Positions 9,148 through 15,902 of a stretch of DNA of 64,000 nucleotides are shown piece by piece; position 1 is the stretch's first letter, and every line of letters begins with the position of its first letter. The notes under the pieces were generated by a model, which was not told the origin of the DNA, searched no databases, and worked only from the letters and a program-made list of their open reading frames with translations. This stretch comes from JABMMZ01 sp964505065. Its GTDB lineage: Bacteria > Bacteroidota > Bacteroidia > NS11-12g > UBA955. The position numbers and the translations under genes were made by a program. Location: positions 1 through 64,000 of the forward strand of contig CAZDGF010000008.1 of the NCBI GenBank assembly GCA_964505065.1, written 5' to 3'.

Positions 9148-9478
9148 TTTTCTTGTGGCGTAAAAAACGTAAATAATCTAATAAAGCATCTTCTTCATCA
9201 TTTGAAAGTTGTTCTGCCGATAAAGCTATTGTATTTAATAATTTGCTCTTTTGAGGAGTATGTTTTTCAATTATACCAGATGCTCCTAATAATGTATCAA
9301 GATTAATGTTATAAATTGAAGATAATTTATACAATACATTAGCAGATGGTTTCTTGATTTTATTGTTTTCTAATTGGCTCAAGTAAGCATTTGAAATTCC
9401 TGTAGCCTCCTCAACTTGTCTTAAAGTCAGAGGTATTAATTCTCTGGATTCTTTTAAAGTTTTGCCCAATGATTTCAT
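9140..9478 (-). CDS. XRE-family repressor, partner of the ImmA-like peptidase
   Basis: A 112-aa protein starting MKSLGKTLKESRE. The HTH is clear: LTLRQVEEATGISNAYLSQLENNKIKKPSANVLYKLSSIYNI. A C-terminal tail (LSNDEEDALLDYLRFLRHKK) probably contacts the peptidase. The frame stays open 39 codons further upstream, but those residues do not look like the family and the ATG at 9478 directly precedes the HTH. It is divergent from a miniprotein cluster starting at 9624, so the 9479-9623 gap is the likely operator region. Confidence 0.85.
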   Translation of the reverse strand: MKSLGKTLKESRELIPLTLRQVEEATGISNAYLSQLENNKIKKPSANVLYKLSSIYNINLDTLLGASGIIEKHTPQKSKLLNTIALSAEQLSNDEEDALLDYLRFLRHKKND

Positions 9479-9603
9479 AATATTATTGTGGTATTCTGCA
9501 AATATAACAACAAGTTCTAAACAAGCAAATCTAAATAGTTGATAACTTAATTTAATTTTGCTTGATAAATTTAGATTATAGTTTTTATTTTGCAATATAT
9601 TTT

Positions 9604-9621
9604 ATGGAAAGGAGGTGGTAA
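9604..9621 (+). promoter_or_regulatory. Strong Shine-Dalgarno inside a 5-codon leader ORF
   Basis: The sequence AAAGGAGGTGG (9607-9617) is a near-perfect Shine-Dalgarno 7 nt before the ATG at 9624, rare in this window. An ATG at 9604 opens a tiny frame M-E-R-R-W-stop that spans the Shine-Dalgarno itself, so translating the leader would occlude the ribosome site of the next gene. Confidence 0.5.
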
Positions 9622-9623
9622 AA

Positions 9624-9794
9624 ATGGCAAGAAATGGAAAAGTTGGAGACGGACATCGTAATGGTGCAGTAAAAGAAAGGTCACAAACTTTTAACCCAAA
9701 AACTGAACAATGGGTTAAGAGAGACACCAGTAATGGTCAGTGGATTGATGTAAATAAAAACGGAAAACCACATAAAGGTGTAACAAAAGAGTAA
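9624..9794 (+). CDS. Small basic Gly/Lys-rich protein (56 aa)
   Basis: Reads MARNGKVGDGHRNGAVKERS, then QTFNPKTEQWVKRDTSNGQW and IDVNKNGKPHKGVTKE. The 'NPKTxxWVKRDT-x-G-xWxDVK' layout is one I recall from short uncharacterised proteins of mobile or accessory DNA. It is cytosolic, strongly basic and has no TM segment. The strong Shine-Dalgarno and the family-like repeats of W/K/D make it a credible gene although it is short. It is divergent from the XRE repressor, which may control it. Function unknown. Confidence 0.7.
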   Translation: MARNGKVGDGHRNGAVKERSQTFNPKTEQWVKRDTSNGQWIDVNKNGKPHKGVTKE

Positions 9795-9871
9795 TTGAAG
9801 TTACAAAGCCAAAAATTCAATGGCTTGGTGTTTGAGTTGTTAAAATAAAGTATTAATAATTGATAATCGTC

Positions 9872-10009
9872 ATGTATGAAAAAGCAACAATTTGTGCTAA
9901 AAATAATTGCGTAACTGTTTATGGTAAACAAGCAAAACTTGTAAATACTATGACAACAGTTGCTTCTCTAATTATTTTATGTGCAGCACTTTATAAAGTG
10001 TTAAAGTAA
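9872..10009 (+). CDS. Small membrane protein (45 aa), unknown function
   Basis: Reads MYEKATICAKNNCVTVYGKQ, then AKLVNTMTTVASLIILCAAL and YKVLK. A hydrophilic N-terminus with two Cys precedes one TM helix (TVASLIILCAALYKVL), ending in a positive residue. It lies between two other plus-strand miniproteins and may share their transcript. Alone it would be weak, but the cluster supports it. Confidence 0.45.
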   Translation: MYEKATICAKNNCVTVYGKQAKLVNTMTTVASLIILCAALYKVLK

Positions 10010-10093
10010 CAAAAATAATGCAATAGACCATTAAAAAGTTAAGTCTATGAGGTACTAACCCTATGTTAGGAATTTTAAACAAAAATATATTAT

Positions 10094-10267
10094 ATGAGTA
10101 CAAGAGTACCGTTAGGAACGAAAGCCAAAACTGGAGAAAAGTGTCCTGAAAGCGGTGTATGGAAAGTAGATGGCACACATTCTACAACTGCACCAATTGC
10201 AAAAGGAAACACTATGCCTCCTTACGATGGCAAGGGCGTTACATGGATTTTATCAATGTATGCTTAA
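10094..10267 (+). CDS. Small soluble protein (57 aa) with TGEKCPESGVW motif
   Basis: Reads MSTRVPLGTKAKTGEKCPES, then GVWKVDGTHSTTAPIAKGNT and MPPYDGKGVTWILSMYA. The pattern TGExxPxSGxW ... KGxxMPP...GKxxxW recalls short proteins and domains of the YjzC-like/'TGE-P-SG-W' type; no function is established. It is followed within 3 nt by a textbook terminator, which supports it as the last gene of the 9624-10267 cluster. Confidence 0.65.
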   Translation: MSTRVPLGTKAKTGEKCPESGVWKVDGTHSTTAPIAKGNTMPPYDGKGVTWILSMYA

Positions 10268-10270
10268 TTT

Positions 10271-10303
10271 AAAAAGGGTTGGAAAATATCCAACCCTTTT
10301 TCC
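10271..10303 (+). terminator. Rho-independent terminator
   Basis: A perfect stem AAAAAGGGTTGG / CCAACCCTTTTT with a short AT loop and a T-run, immediately after the miniprotein stop. It ends the miniprotein transcript. Confidence 0.9.
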
Positions 10304-10310
10304 TTTTTAA

Positions 10311-10372
10311 CTCAAAAAACCTCAACTGTTCATTATTACTATGGGTAATTTACCAATGATGATAATACTTTT
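10311..10372 (-). pseudogene. Decayed 3' end of an N-6 methylase-like gene
   Basis: On the minus strand this stretch aligns with the last ~65 nt of the methylase-like gene at 12806-13603: AAAAGTATTATCA..., then a GGTAAATTACC region matching 'GKFP', then CAGTTGAGGTTTTTT matching the terminal EQLRFF codons. The copy carries indels that break the frame and has no upstream coding body. It looks like the tail of a second, deleted copy. The alignment was done by eye and is short, so it could be a remnant of recombination at this site. Confidence 0.45.
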
Positions 10373-10475
10373 ATAATATATATTTTAATATATATAATTA
10401 ATTATTGTATGCATTAAAGTTATTAAATTAAGAAAAGACACCAACCAATTATCTAGTTAATAACACCAAATCCTA

Positions 10476-10625
10476 TATGTGTTTAAGCCTTAAAAAGGGT
10501 CTATAAGCTCCCGAGCGAATAAACCGAAATTATGCTTAAAGTCAAAAATTATTAAAAACCGAGCAAAGTCTATAAAATCTACGTAGTCAATTTAAGTAAA
10601 TTGGCGAGTAGTTTTGTAGTGTTTG
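10476..10625. ncRNA. Candidate structured RNA, copy B
   Basis: Second copy of the sequence at 7650-7815. It keeps TATGTGTTTAAGCCTTAA, AGCTCCC, CGAAATTATGCTTAAAGTC and the identical 39-nt 3' end (10587-10625), but its middle is ~16 nt shorter. The 3' hairpin is retained with a changed base (CTAC...GTAG around CAATTT-AAGT-AAATTG). It is followed by an AT-rich 234-bp stretch (10626-10859) with no ORF, which probably carries the promoter of the next gene; I see no clear -7 box there. Confidence 0.55.
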
Positions 10626-10859
10626 GGATGGCAAATTAAAAAATTCGATTAATTACAACTACTTAATTATCAATTTTATGTACCACGAAAATACTTTTTA
10701 CGATGTTTTCAACCTTAAAATGTTAATTAAATATTTGTGAATAATTAATAATTAAATTAATATTGCATTAATTAATATTAAAAATTTAATACGTAAGTAT
10801 TCATATTGAATTGAATATCAAACTAATAAAGACTTATCAGAAATAATTATCTAAAATTT

Positions 10860-11390
10860 ATGGAAAATGAAATCCAAGCGTACATTAAAGCATTAAATAA
10901 CTTGGCTAATAATGATGACGGAATGGTTTTTGACAACAAAGGCAGCGAACATGCAAGCGCAGTTATGGGAACAATCTTTAAGCATGCACAAGAATATGTT
11001 TACATTTATGCCAACGACATGAATGGTGATATTTCAAAAGATCATTATTATTTAGATGAATTAAGAGGATTTCTTGAAAGAAATGGTAAAATTAGAATAT
11101 TTTTAGATTCATTATCAAATTTTGATAATTCAGAATTATTAAACCCCTCAATTACATTGCTTCGTAATTATAAAAATAATAATGCTGTAGAAGTAAAAGA
11201 AGTTACAGAAAATTTTAAAAATGAAATGATTTCAATTGCAAAGAAAAAAACACTTTATCACTTTGCAATTGCAGATAATAAAATGGTTCGAATTGAGGAA
11301 GATAATATAACACATAAAGCTCCATTTTGTAGTTTTAATCATCCAGATTATGCATTAAAATTGAGAACTATTTTTGATTCCAATTTTTAA
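10860..11390 (+). CDS. PLD-like domain protein lacking the HxK motif, possible sensor or effector
   Basis: A 176-aa soluble protein, not firmly assignable. The arrangement HAQEYVYIYANDM ... LRGFLERNGKIRIFLDS ... LYHFAIADNKMVRIEED ... APFCSFNHPDYALKLRTIFD follows the strand/helix order of phospholipase D-like folds, in which 'HFxVxDxKxxRxE' precedes a closing 'FN-xxx-A-xxLxxxFD'. The catalytic HxK is absent, so it is probably non-catalytic. It is followed 17 nt later by a membrane protein on the same strand, forming a two-gene unit in an island. A defence-type sensor/TM-effector pair is a hypothesis only. Confidence 0.5.
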   Translation: MENEIQAYIKALNNLANNDDGMVFDNKGSEHASAVMGTIFKHAQEYVYIYANDMNGDISKDHYYLDELRGFLERNGKIRIFLDSLSNFDNSELLNPSITLLRNYKNNNAVEVKEVTENFKNEMISIAKKKTLYHFAIADNKMVRIEEDNITHKAPFCSFNHPDYALKLRTIFDSNF

Positions 11391-11407
11391 TTCTCACATA
11401 ATATAAA

Positions 11408-12322
11408 TTGGAACCGCAGATAAATTTATCAGACCTAAATTCATATCTTGAATTATTAATAGGATTTACTTTTGCTTACGCAGGATTTGATGGTTTCAAA
11501 AAATACATAAATGGAATATCTGCTAGAGGTTTTTCATTGCAAATTAAAAGTTTTAAAAAAACATTAGAAGAAAAAAATGATAAATTTATAGTTATTAAAA
11601 ACTCTGAAAATTTTATTTTAAAGAAGAATAGTGATTTCACTTTATTAGAAGAACAATTTAATAATATATCGAATGAGATATTAAATATCTACAATGGAAC
11701 TCATTTTCAATCTATGTTTTATTTAACAGGGCTATTTTATTTATTCTATATTATTTTAGTAGTATTCCAAGGTGTGATAAGTTATAAAATAATTTACCCT
11801 GTATTATTAATTCTTTCTTTAGCAATAATTATTTTTCATATAAGGGTTATATATCATATTTTTAGCCGTGTTAAAAACTTAAATAATATAAAAGATTCTA
11901 AATTATTAAGTTCGCATTTAACCATTAGGAGATTTATTTATTTCTCTATTGCGACTTTTTTTATTTTTGGTTTATTTGTAGCTGGTAATTTAAAAGATGA
12001 CACAATAAATAATTTTTTTTCATGTACCGATTTCATTGATTTAAAGTATAATTCAATTACTTTTCTATACATAAATAACAAAGCATGTATAAAGGTTTTA
12101 GTGCTTTTAAGTGTAATCTCCGTACCCTTTTTACCTTATCTATTTTATTATTTAAGAGATAGAAAATTTATAATGCCGCTAAATTTAAAACTGAAAGAAG
12201 TATCAGATAAATTAAAGGGATTAATAGCTGAAATGGATGCTACTTATGAGATGTTAGATACGAACAATAACCTAAGTGAAATTAAACCAGAAAAAAAGTC
12301 TGGCGAATCATCGCCAAACTAG
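11408..12322 (+). CDS. Multi-TM membrane protein paired with the PLD-like protein
   Basis: A 304-aa protein; start is a TTG, 17 nt after the PLD-like gene stop. An N-terminal amphipathic/hydrophobic segment (LLIGFTFAYAGFDGFKKYI) precedes a soluble ~70-residue region. TM helices follow (FYLTGLFYLFYIILVVF; YPVLLILSLAIIIFHIRVIY; RFIYFSIATFFIFGLFVAG; VLVLLSVISVPFLPYLFYYL), then a charged C-terminal coiled segment (LKLKEVSDKLKGLIAEMDATYE). No family recognised. The pairing suggests a membrane-located output for the upstream protein, which is inference. Confidence 0.55.
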   Translation: MEPQINLSDLNSYLELLIGFTFAYAGFDGFKKYINGISARGFSLQIKSFKKTLEEKNDKFIVIKNSENFILKKNSDFTLLEEQFNNISNEILNIYNGTHFQSMFYLTGLFYLFYIILVVFQGVISYKIIYPVLLILSLAIIIFHIRVIYHIFSRVKNLNNIKDSKLLSSHLTIRRFIYFSIATFFIFGLFVAGNLKDDTINNFFSCTDFIDLKYNSITFLYINNKACIKVLVLLSVISVPFLPYLFYYLRDRKFIMPLNLKLKEVSDKLKGLIAEMDATYEMLDTNNNLSEIKPEKKSGESSPN

Positions 12323-12326
12323 TTTT

Positions 12327-12719
12327 TTAATCATAAGAATTAGTAATTAGTATTTCATTTTGCTTATTATCATAAATATATTTTCCATTTTTGTATATGC
12401 TTTTCGATGTAAACAAAAATTGTTTGCCATTATTGCATATTATTTTATAAATATAAAAGGCTTGATTTTTAATAATAATTTCATCTATTTGAATTAATTT
12501 AAAGCTATACATAAATTGACATTCTGATAAGCATTTAATATCTTCTAAATATATTTTAGAAAATTTATCATTATCTTTCTGAAAGTAATAAAGTAATAAC
12601 CCTAAAAAAACAGTAATTATTGGGATTATAATATTTTCAAAATTTTGATTTAAATATATAATTTCTATCAAAAGAAGATAAAGTATAATGTTTGATTGTA
12701 TTTTTTCCATATTTTTCAT
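12327..12719 (-). CDS. Small membrane protein, unknown function
   Basis: A 130-aa AT-rich protein with two closely spaced N-terminal hydrophobic segments (IILYLLLIEIIYL; IIIPIITVFLGLLLYYF) and a soluble C-terminal domain of short strands (FYIYKIICNNGKQFLFTSKSIYKNGKYIYD). It is convergent with the membrane-protein gene ending at 12322, only 4 bp apart. No family recognised. Confidence 0.5.
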   Translation of the reverse strand: MKNMEKIQSNIILYLLLIEIIYLNQNFENIIIPIITVFLGLLLYYFQKDNDKFSKIYLEDIKCLSECQFMYSFKLIQIDEIIIKNQAFYIYKIICNNGKQFLFTSKSIYKNGKYIYDNKQNEILITNSYD

Positions 12720-12805
12720 TTTTTCTTAATGATAACATATATAATAATTAATGCAATATAATATATTGATTATTAAATAATTATGAAATATTTGTTATTG
12801 GGTTA

Positions 12806-13603
12806 TTAAAAAAACCTCAATTGTTCAGGCTCCGCTTTCGGAAACTTCCCAGCATTGATAATACTTTTCTCCACTACATTTTTAAAAGGATTATTAAACG
12901 ATAACATATGCATATGCCATAGACGACTTTGTTCCTTTTCAGTAATCTTAAAAATACCAAAAGGGAAGAATGAAATCTTGTAAGCCACATTAAAATCAGT
13001 AGGTGATAGCGCATTGGCTTGCATCACCTCACCGTGCCGAATTCCAGAAAGAAATAGATTTACAGCTGCCATTTTTATGCACACAGCATCTATATCAATG
13101 CCATAGTATTCATGTTGCGAGCCAAAGATTCTAGAACCAGCCATCAGCATTCTGCCAGAACCACAAGCAGGGTCCATAATCTTCTTTACATTCACTGGCT
13201 CTTCACTAAAGTTTTCATCACCATTAATTTTAGCCATAAACTGGCAAATAGGCCAAGGCGTAAAGAATTGTGATTTACGGTCGGATGCACAATGAATTTC
13301 AAAGAATTCGCCCAATACATCAAACCCTTTGCTACTTTCCATTTTGTGTTCCATCTCTAAAATTAAAGCTCCCAATAATTTAGGAAATAAATCCGTTTCA
13401 GTTGGCTTTTTGTATTTACCAATTACTTGTAAATAGTCGTCTTCTAAATACGATTTACCAGTTTCAAAGTTTTGAGAAAAGGCGGCAATAGTTAAAGTTA
13501 AAAAATCATCGAATAGAGTTCTAATGTCATGGGAATAGCCAAATTGTAATAGAAGGGAAGAGAATGTCTCTTTCTTTTCACTTGATTGTTTAGAATTTTT
13601 CAT
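12806..13603 (-). CDS. N-6 DNA methylase-like protein of mobile elements, without an NPPY box
   Basis: A 265-aa protein with the type I (HsdM-like) SAM-binding motif (KKIMDPACGSGRMLMAGSRIF) and the following acidic 'YYGIDIDAVCIKMAAVNLFLSG', preceded by SQFFTPWPICQFMAKI as in HsdM. The catalytic NPPY/F box that should follow NALSPTDF is missing; instead the sequence reads ISFFPFGIFKI. From memory, compact proteins of this kind, ending in QLRFF/QLKLF, occur on Bacteroidota conjugative elements and may not methylate. It sits alone on the minus strand; a decayed tail of a second copy lies at 10311-10372. Confidence 0.7.
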   Translation of the reverse strand: MKNSKQSSEKKETFSSLLLQFGYSHDIRTLFDDFLTLTIAAFSQNFETGKSYLEDDYLQVIGKYKKPTETDLFPKLLGALILEMEHKMESSKGFDVLGEFFEIHCASDRKSQFFTPWPICQFMAKINGDENFSEEPVNVKKIMDPACGSGRMLMAGSRIFGSQHEYYGIDIDAVCIKMAAVNLFLSGIRHGEVMQANALSPTDFNVAYKISFFPFGIFKITEKEQSRLWHMHMLSFNNPFKNVVEKSIINAGKFPKAEPEQLRFF

Positions 13604-13632
13604 AATTAATTAAATGGTTTGATTTATAATAT

Positions 13633-13746
13633 GCTAACACGCTAAAAAAGTAGGGTGCAAGTTGAAAAACCCTAAATTATAAATCCCCATTTCATACACA
13701 GAAAATACCCAGTATTATATGGCTTTTTTGGTGCTTGCATGTTAGC
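13633..13746. repeat. Nested inverted repeats upstream of the middle recombinase
   Basis: GCTAACA (13633-13639) is inverted as TGTTAGC (13740-13746), and TGCAAG (13656-13661) is inverted as CTTGCA (13734-13739). Overlapping ACGCTAA / TTAGCGT arms extend the symmetry. The interval between the methylase-like gene and the recombinase has no ORF. A recombinase-binding or attachment region is possible but unproven; the arms are short. Confidence 0.35.
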
Positions 13747-13785
13747 GTTAATTATGGTACATTATTATTAACCTAATCAAGAAAA

Positions 13786-13857
13786 TTAAAACTCGTTTTC
13801 ACAGTCATGTGAATCATTGATTCGAGAGAATCAAGCAATACGACAAGAGTTTTTTAA
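13786..13857 (+). other. Three-stem self-complementary element
   Basis: An outer stem AAAACTC (13788-13794) / GAGTTTT (13848-13854) encloses two perfect hairpins: TTCACA-GTCA-TGTGAA (13798-13813) and TTGATTC-GAGA-GAATCAA (13817-13834), the latter capped by a GNRA-type loop. A run of T follows the outer stem. This is a three-way junction in RNA, and a cruciform-capable site in DNA. It lies ~80 nt before the recombinase start. It may be an RNA leader with terminator-like ending, or a folded recombination site. Confidence 0.5.
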
Positions 13858-13904
13858 TGTTCAAGCAAAGTGTAGATAAATAATCCGCAATGTTTGAAAG
13901 TATT

Positions 13905-13936
13905 AAAGACCCGCTGAGTCGTATTGGCGGGTCTTT
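13905..13936 (+). terminator. GC-rich hairpin immediately before the recombinase start
   Basis: A perfect 10-bp stem AAAGACCCGC / GCGGGTCTTT with a 12-nt loop, ending in TTTT directly against the ATG at 13938. It has the form of an intrinsic terminator and, with 13786-13857, suggests an attenuator-like leader. It also makes the upstream ATG at 13890 an unlikely start, since that would put the hairpin in the coding sequence. Confidence 0.55.
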
Positions 13937-13937
13937 T

Positions 13938-14900
13938 ATGCGTATGTTCATTGAAAATTCAATTAAAGGAAACTATAAATTAATAGAAAGAAATACCTAC
14001 AACTTTGGAACCTTTGGTCCAAATGTGTTTAGTGCAATACAAGAGTATCTCACTTGGAAAGAAAGCTACACCAATAGAGCTTATCAAACCTATAAAGTGC
14101 GATTAGATAAATTTAGAAAATTTTTAGCCAATGATAATCTCAGTATCAGTGAAATCAATATCAATACGATATTTCAATTTCATAAATTATTAAAAGAAAG
14201 TGGTTATTCTCAAAAGACCATAGAATATTCAACTATCATCATTAAAAACTTTTTTATTTTTTGGTCAGGCAGGGGATTCTCAACTTTAAATCCAGCAGAG
14301 TTAAAATTATTTAGATGTGCTTCACCAGAGAAAAATTTAGTAGAAAAAGAAGATTTTGAAACCTTGAACCAAGCGCTAGATGAACATTATTATTTAGACT
14401 TGATAAAGAAATTGGTAATTAATCTTTTATGGGATACAGGTGTTCGGTTATCTGAATTAGTCGATTTGGATTTGCCTCACTTCAGTTATGATGAAAACAC
14501 AAAGTTGAGATATGCCACTATTAGACGAAGAAAAAGCTTCAAGTACAATATTGTTTCTTGGGGTGAAAAAACCAATCAACTCCTCAATACATATTTAGGG
14601 GCAAGATTATGCATTAAAACCAATACAGATGCATTGTTAATTTTAAACAAAACAAATGCACAGCGAATTACACCAAGAACAATACAACGTTGGATACTCG
14701 ACTTATCGGAAATGCACTTGATAGATAAAAAATTAACACCTCATTGCTTTAGACATTCAAAAGCACATAGGATTATAGACAAAGGAGAAAATGTGAGAGA
14801 TGTGCAAGCTATACTGGGACATACAAGCCCAATATCAAGTTTTCATTATTTGCAAATAAATAAGAAAAAACAATTAGAAGTAGCAAAAAAGTATTTGTAA
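13938..14900 (+). CDS. XerC/D-like tyrosine recombinase
   Basis: About 320 aa. A core-binding domain (NVFSAIQEYLTWKESYTNRAYQTYKVRL...) is followed by the catalytic domain with Arg in LLWDTGVRLSELVDLDL, the H-x-x-R box in TPHCFRHSKAH, the second His in ILGHTSPISS and Tyr in FHYLQI. Length and motif spacing resemble Xer-type or small-element recombinases rather than the long Arm-bearing integrase at 18214. The frame is open from 13890, but a terminator-type hairpin lies there, so the ATG at 13938 (or 13944) is preferred. It is bracketed by self-complementary elements on both sides, which may be its substrates. Confidence 0.85.
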   Translation: MRMFIENSIKGNYKLIERNTYNFGTFGPNVFSAIQEYLTWKESYTNRAYQTYKVRLDKFRKFLANDNLSISEININTIFQFHKLLKESGYSQKTIEYSTIIIKNFFIFWSGRGFSTLNPAELKLFRCASPEKNLVEKEDFETLNQALDEHYYLDLIKKLVINLLWDTGVRLSELVDLDLPHFSYDENTKLRYATIRRRKSFKYNIVSWGEKTNQLLNTYLGARLCIKTNTDALLILNKTNAQRITPRTIQRWILDLSEMHLIDKKLTPHCFRHSKAHRIIDKGENVRDVQAILGHTSPISSFHYLQINKKKQLEVAKKYL

Positions 14901-14940
14901 AGGTTGCAATGTTTTTAGTTATAAATTATAATCGAAGGAA

Positions 14941-15128
14941 ATCATTTACAGTAAGCGAAGGTCAAACCTTCAATATTATTCTCAATCTTGATTAGGTTTG
15001 AGTATAAATGATAAATAAAGAGATTTAATAATATCCTTTTATTTAAACAAAACGATTGTCGCAAAAGCAGTTTTGCCCGACAACGTTTATACAACAATTT
15101 CATTGTCGAATGAAAAACTGTAAATGAT
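14941..15128. other. Long self-complementary element with 12-bp terminal inverted repeats
   Basis: ATCATTTACAGT (14941-14952) and ACTGTAAATGAT (15117-15128) are perfect inverted repeats closing a ~188-nt ORF-free element. Inside are a GAAGGT-CAA-ACCTTC hairpin (14958-14972), a CTCAA/TTGAG stem, a long hairpin at 15050-15088 (AAACG, TTGTCG, CAAAA pairing with TTTTG, CGACAA, CGTTT with a bulged A) and ACAAT-TTC-ATTGT. It could be a structured RNA, a MITE with 12-14 bp terminal repeats, or a folded recombination site of the flanking recombinase. No family recognised. Confidence 0.5.
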
Positions 15129-15158
15129 TTTAGATTATAAAATAAATATAGAATCATC

Positions 15159-15380
15159 ATGCAATACAAAAGTATTTTTACTAAACACACTTATCAGAAC
15201 AATGGCCAAGAGCAAACCTCTTGGTATAAAGTTGGCTACCTAAAATCAACGCCCAATGGCGGGCAATATATTCGGCTATTTCAGTCACCTGATGTGGCCT
15301 TTTATATATTCAATGACCCTGAAGAAAACCTTCCTGAAATACAATTGAATAAAGAAGAAGAAGAAAGAGAAGAGAAATAG
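15159..15380 (+). CDS. Small soluble protein (73 aa), unknown function
   Basis: Reads as a short protein with alternating strands (SWYKVGYLKSTPNGGQYIRLFQSPDVAFYIF) and a very acidic Glu-rich tail. No family recognised. It is the first of five closely spaced plus-strand genes (15159-16860) that include a replication-like and a toxin gene, so it probably belongs to a plasmid- or phage-type module. The structured element at 14941-15128 ends 31 nt before its start. Confidence 0.55.
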   Translation: MQYKSIFTKHTYQNNGQEQTSWYKVGYLKSTPNGGQYIRLFQSPDVAFYIFNDPEENLPEIQLNKEEEEREEK

Positions 15381-15392
15381 AACTTTACTCAT

Positions 15393-15902
15393 ATGAATAT
15401 AGAAAAAACCACACCAGTACCCAATATGGTACTCGATGCGTATTTGATGAAACTTCATAATACAGAACTTAAAGTTCTACTCGTTATTATCAGACAAACA
15501 TATGGATGGATACATCCTAAAAATCCAAGGCAAAGAAAAGAATACGATAGAATAACTATTGAAACCTTTGTAAAGAAAACAGGATGCTCTCGCAGGTCTG
15601 TTTCATCGGCCATAGATAATCTCATTCAAGAATGTTTAATTGATGTTCTTGATTATGATGGCAATAAGGTGTTAAAGGGTATGGAACGCAAAGGAAAGTC
15701 CTATCTATACTACAAACCAAAGTTACAAGTACCAGTGCAAAAATTGCCTAAGTCTAGTGCAATTAAGAGCACGCTACCAGTGCATATTTTGCCTATATCA
15801 AAAGAAACTAATCAAAAGAAAGAAAATACCAATTCATTTTATATTCAAAACAAAGAAAAGTTCAACCACATTACTCAATTTTTAAATCAATTAACCGCAT
15901 GA
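15393..15902 (+). CDS. Replication protein O-like winged-helix protein
   Basis: A 169-aa protein. The N-terminal ~105 residues match the phage replication protein O N-terminal (winged-helix) pattern: PVPNMVLDAYLMKLHNTELKVLLVIIRQTYGW, ITIETFVKKTGCSRRSVSSAIDNLIQECLIDV and a beta-hairpin ending in Lys-rich residues. The C-terminus is a polar linker. Such proteins bind replication origins and recruit helicase in phages and plasmids, but many mobile elements carry the domain as a plain DNA-binding module. The stop overlaps the next gene by 4 nt. Confidence 0.65.
   Translation: MNIEKTTPVPNMVLDAYLMKLHNTELKVLLVIIRQTYGWIHPKNPRQRKEYDRITIETFVKKTGCSRRSVSSAIDNLIQECLIDVLDYDGNKVLKGMERKGKSYLYYKPKLQVPVQKLPKSSAIKSTLPVHILPISKETNQKKENTNSFYIQNKEKFNHITQFLNQLTA

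Noticed and set aside
7650..10625. Known RNA classes (tmRNA, 6S, RNase P, SRP, CRISPR repeats) for the duplicated RNA
   Set aside because: No tmRNA ends, RNase P boxes or SRP tetraloop pattern and no regular repeat-spacer array; only two copies and no cas genes.
13890..13937. ATG at 13890 as start of the middle recombinase
   Set aside because: The first 16 codons would contain a perfect terminator-like hairpin; the ATG at 13938 follows it directly.
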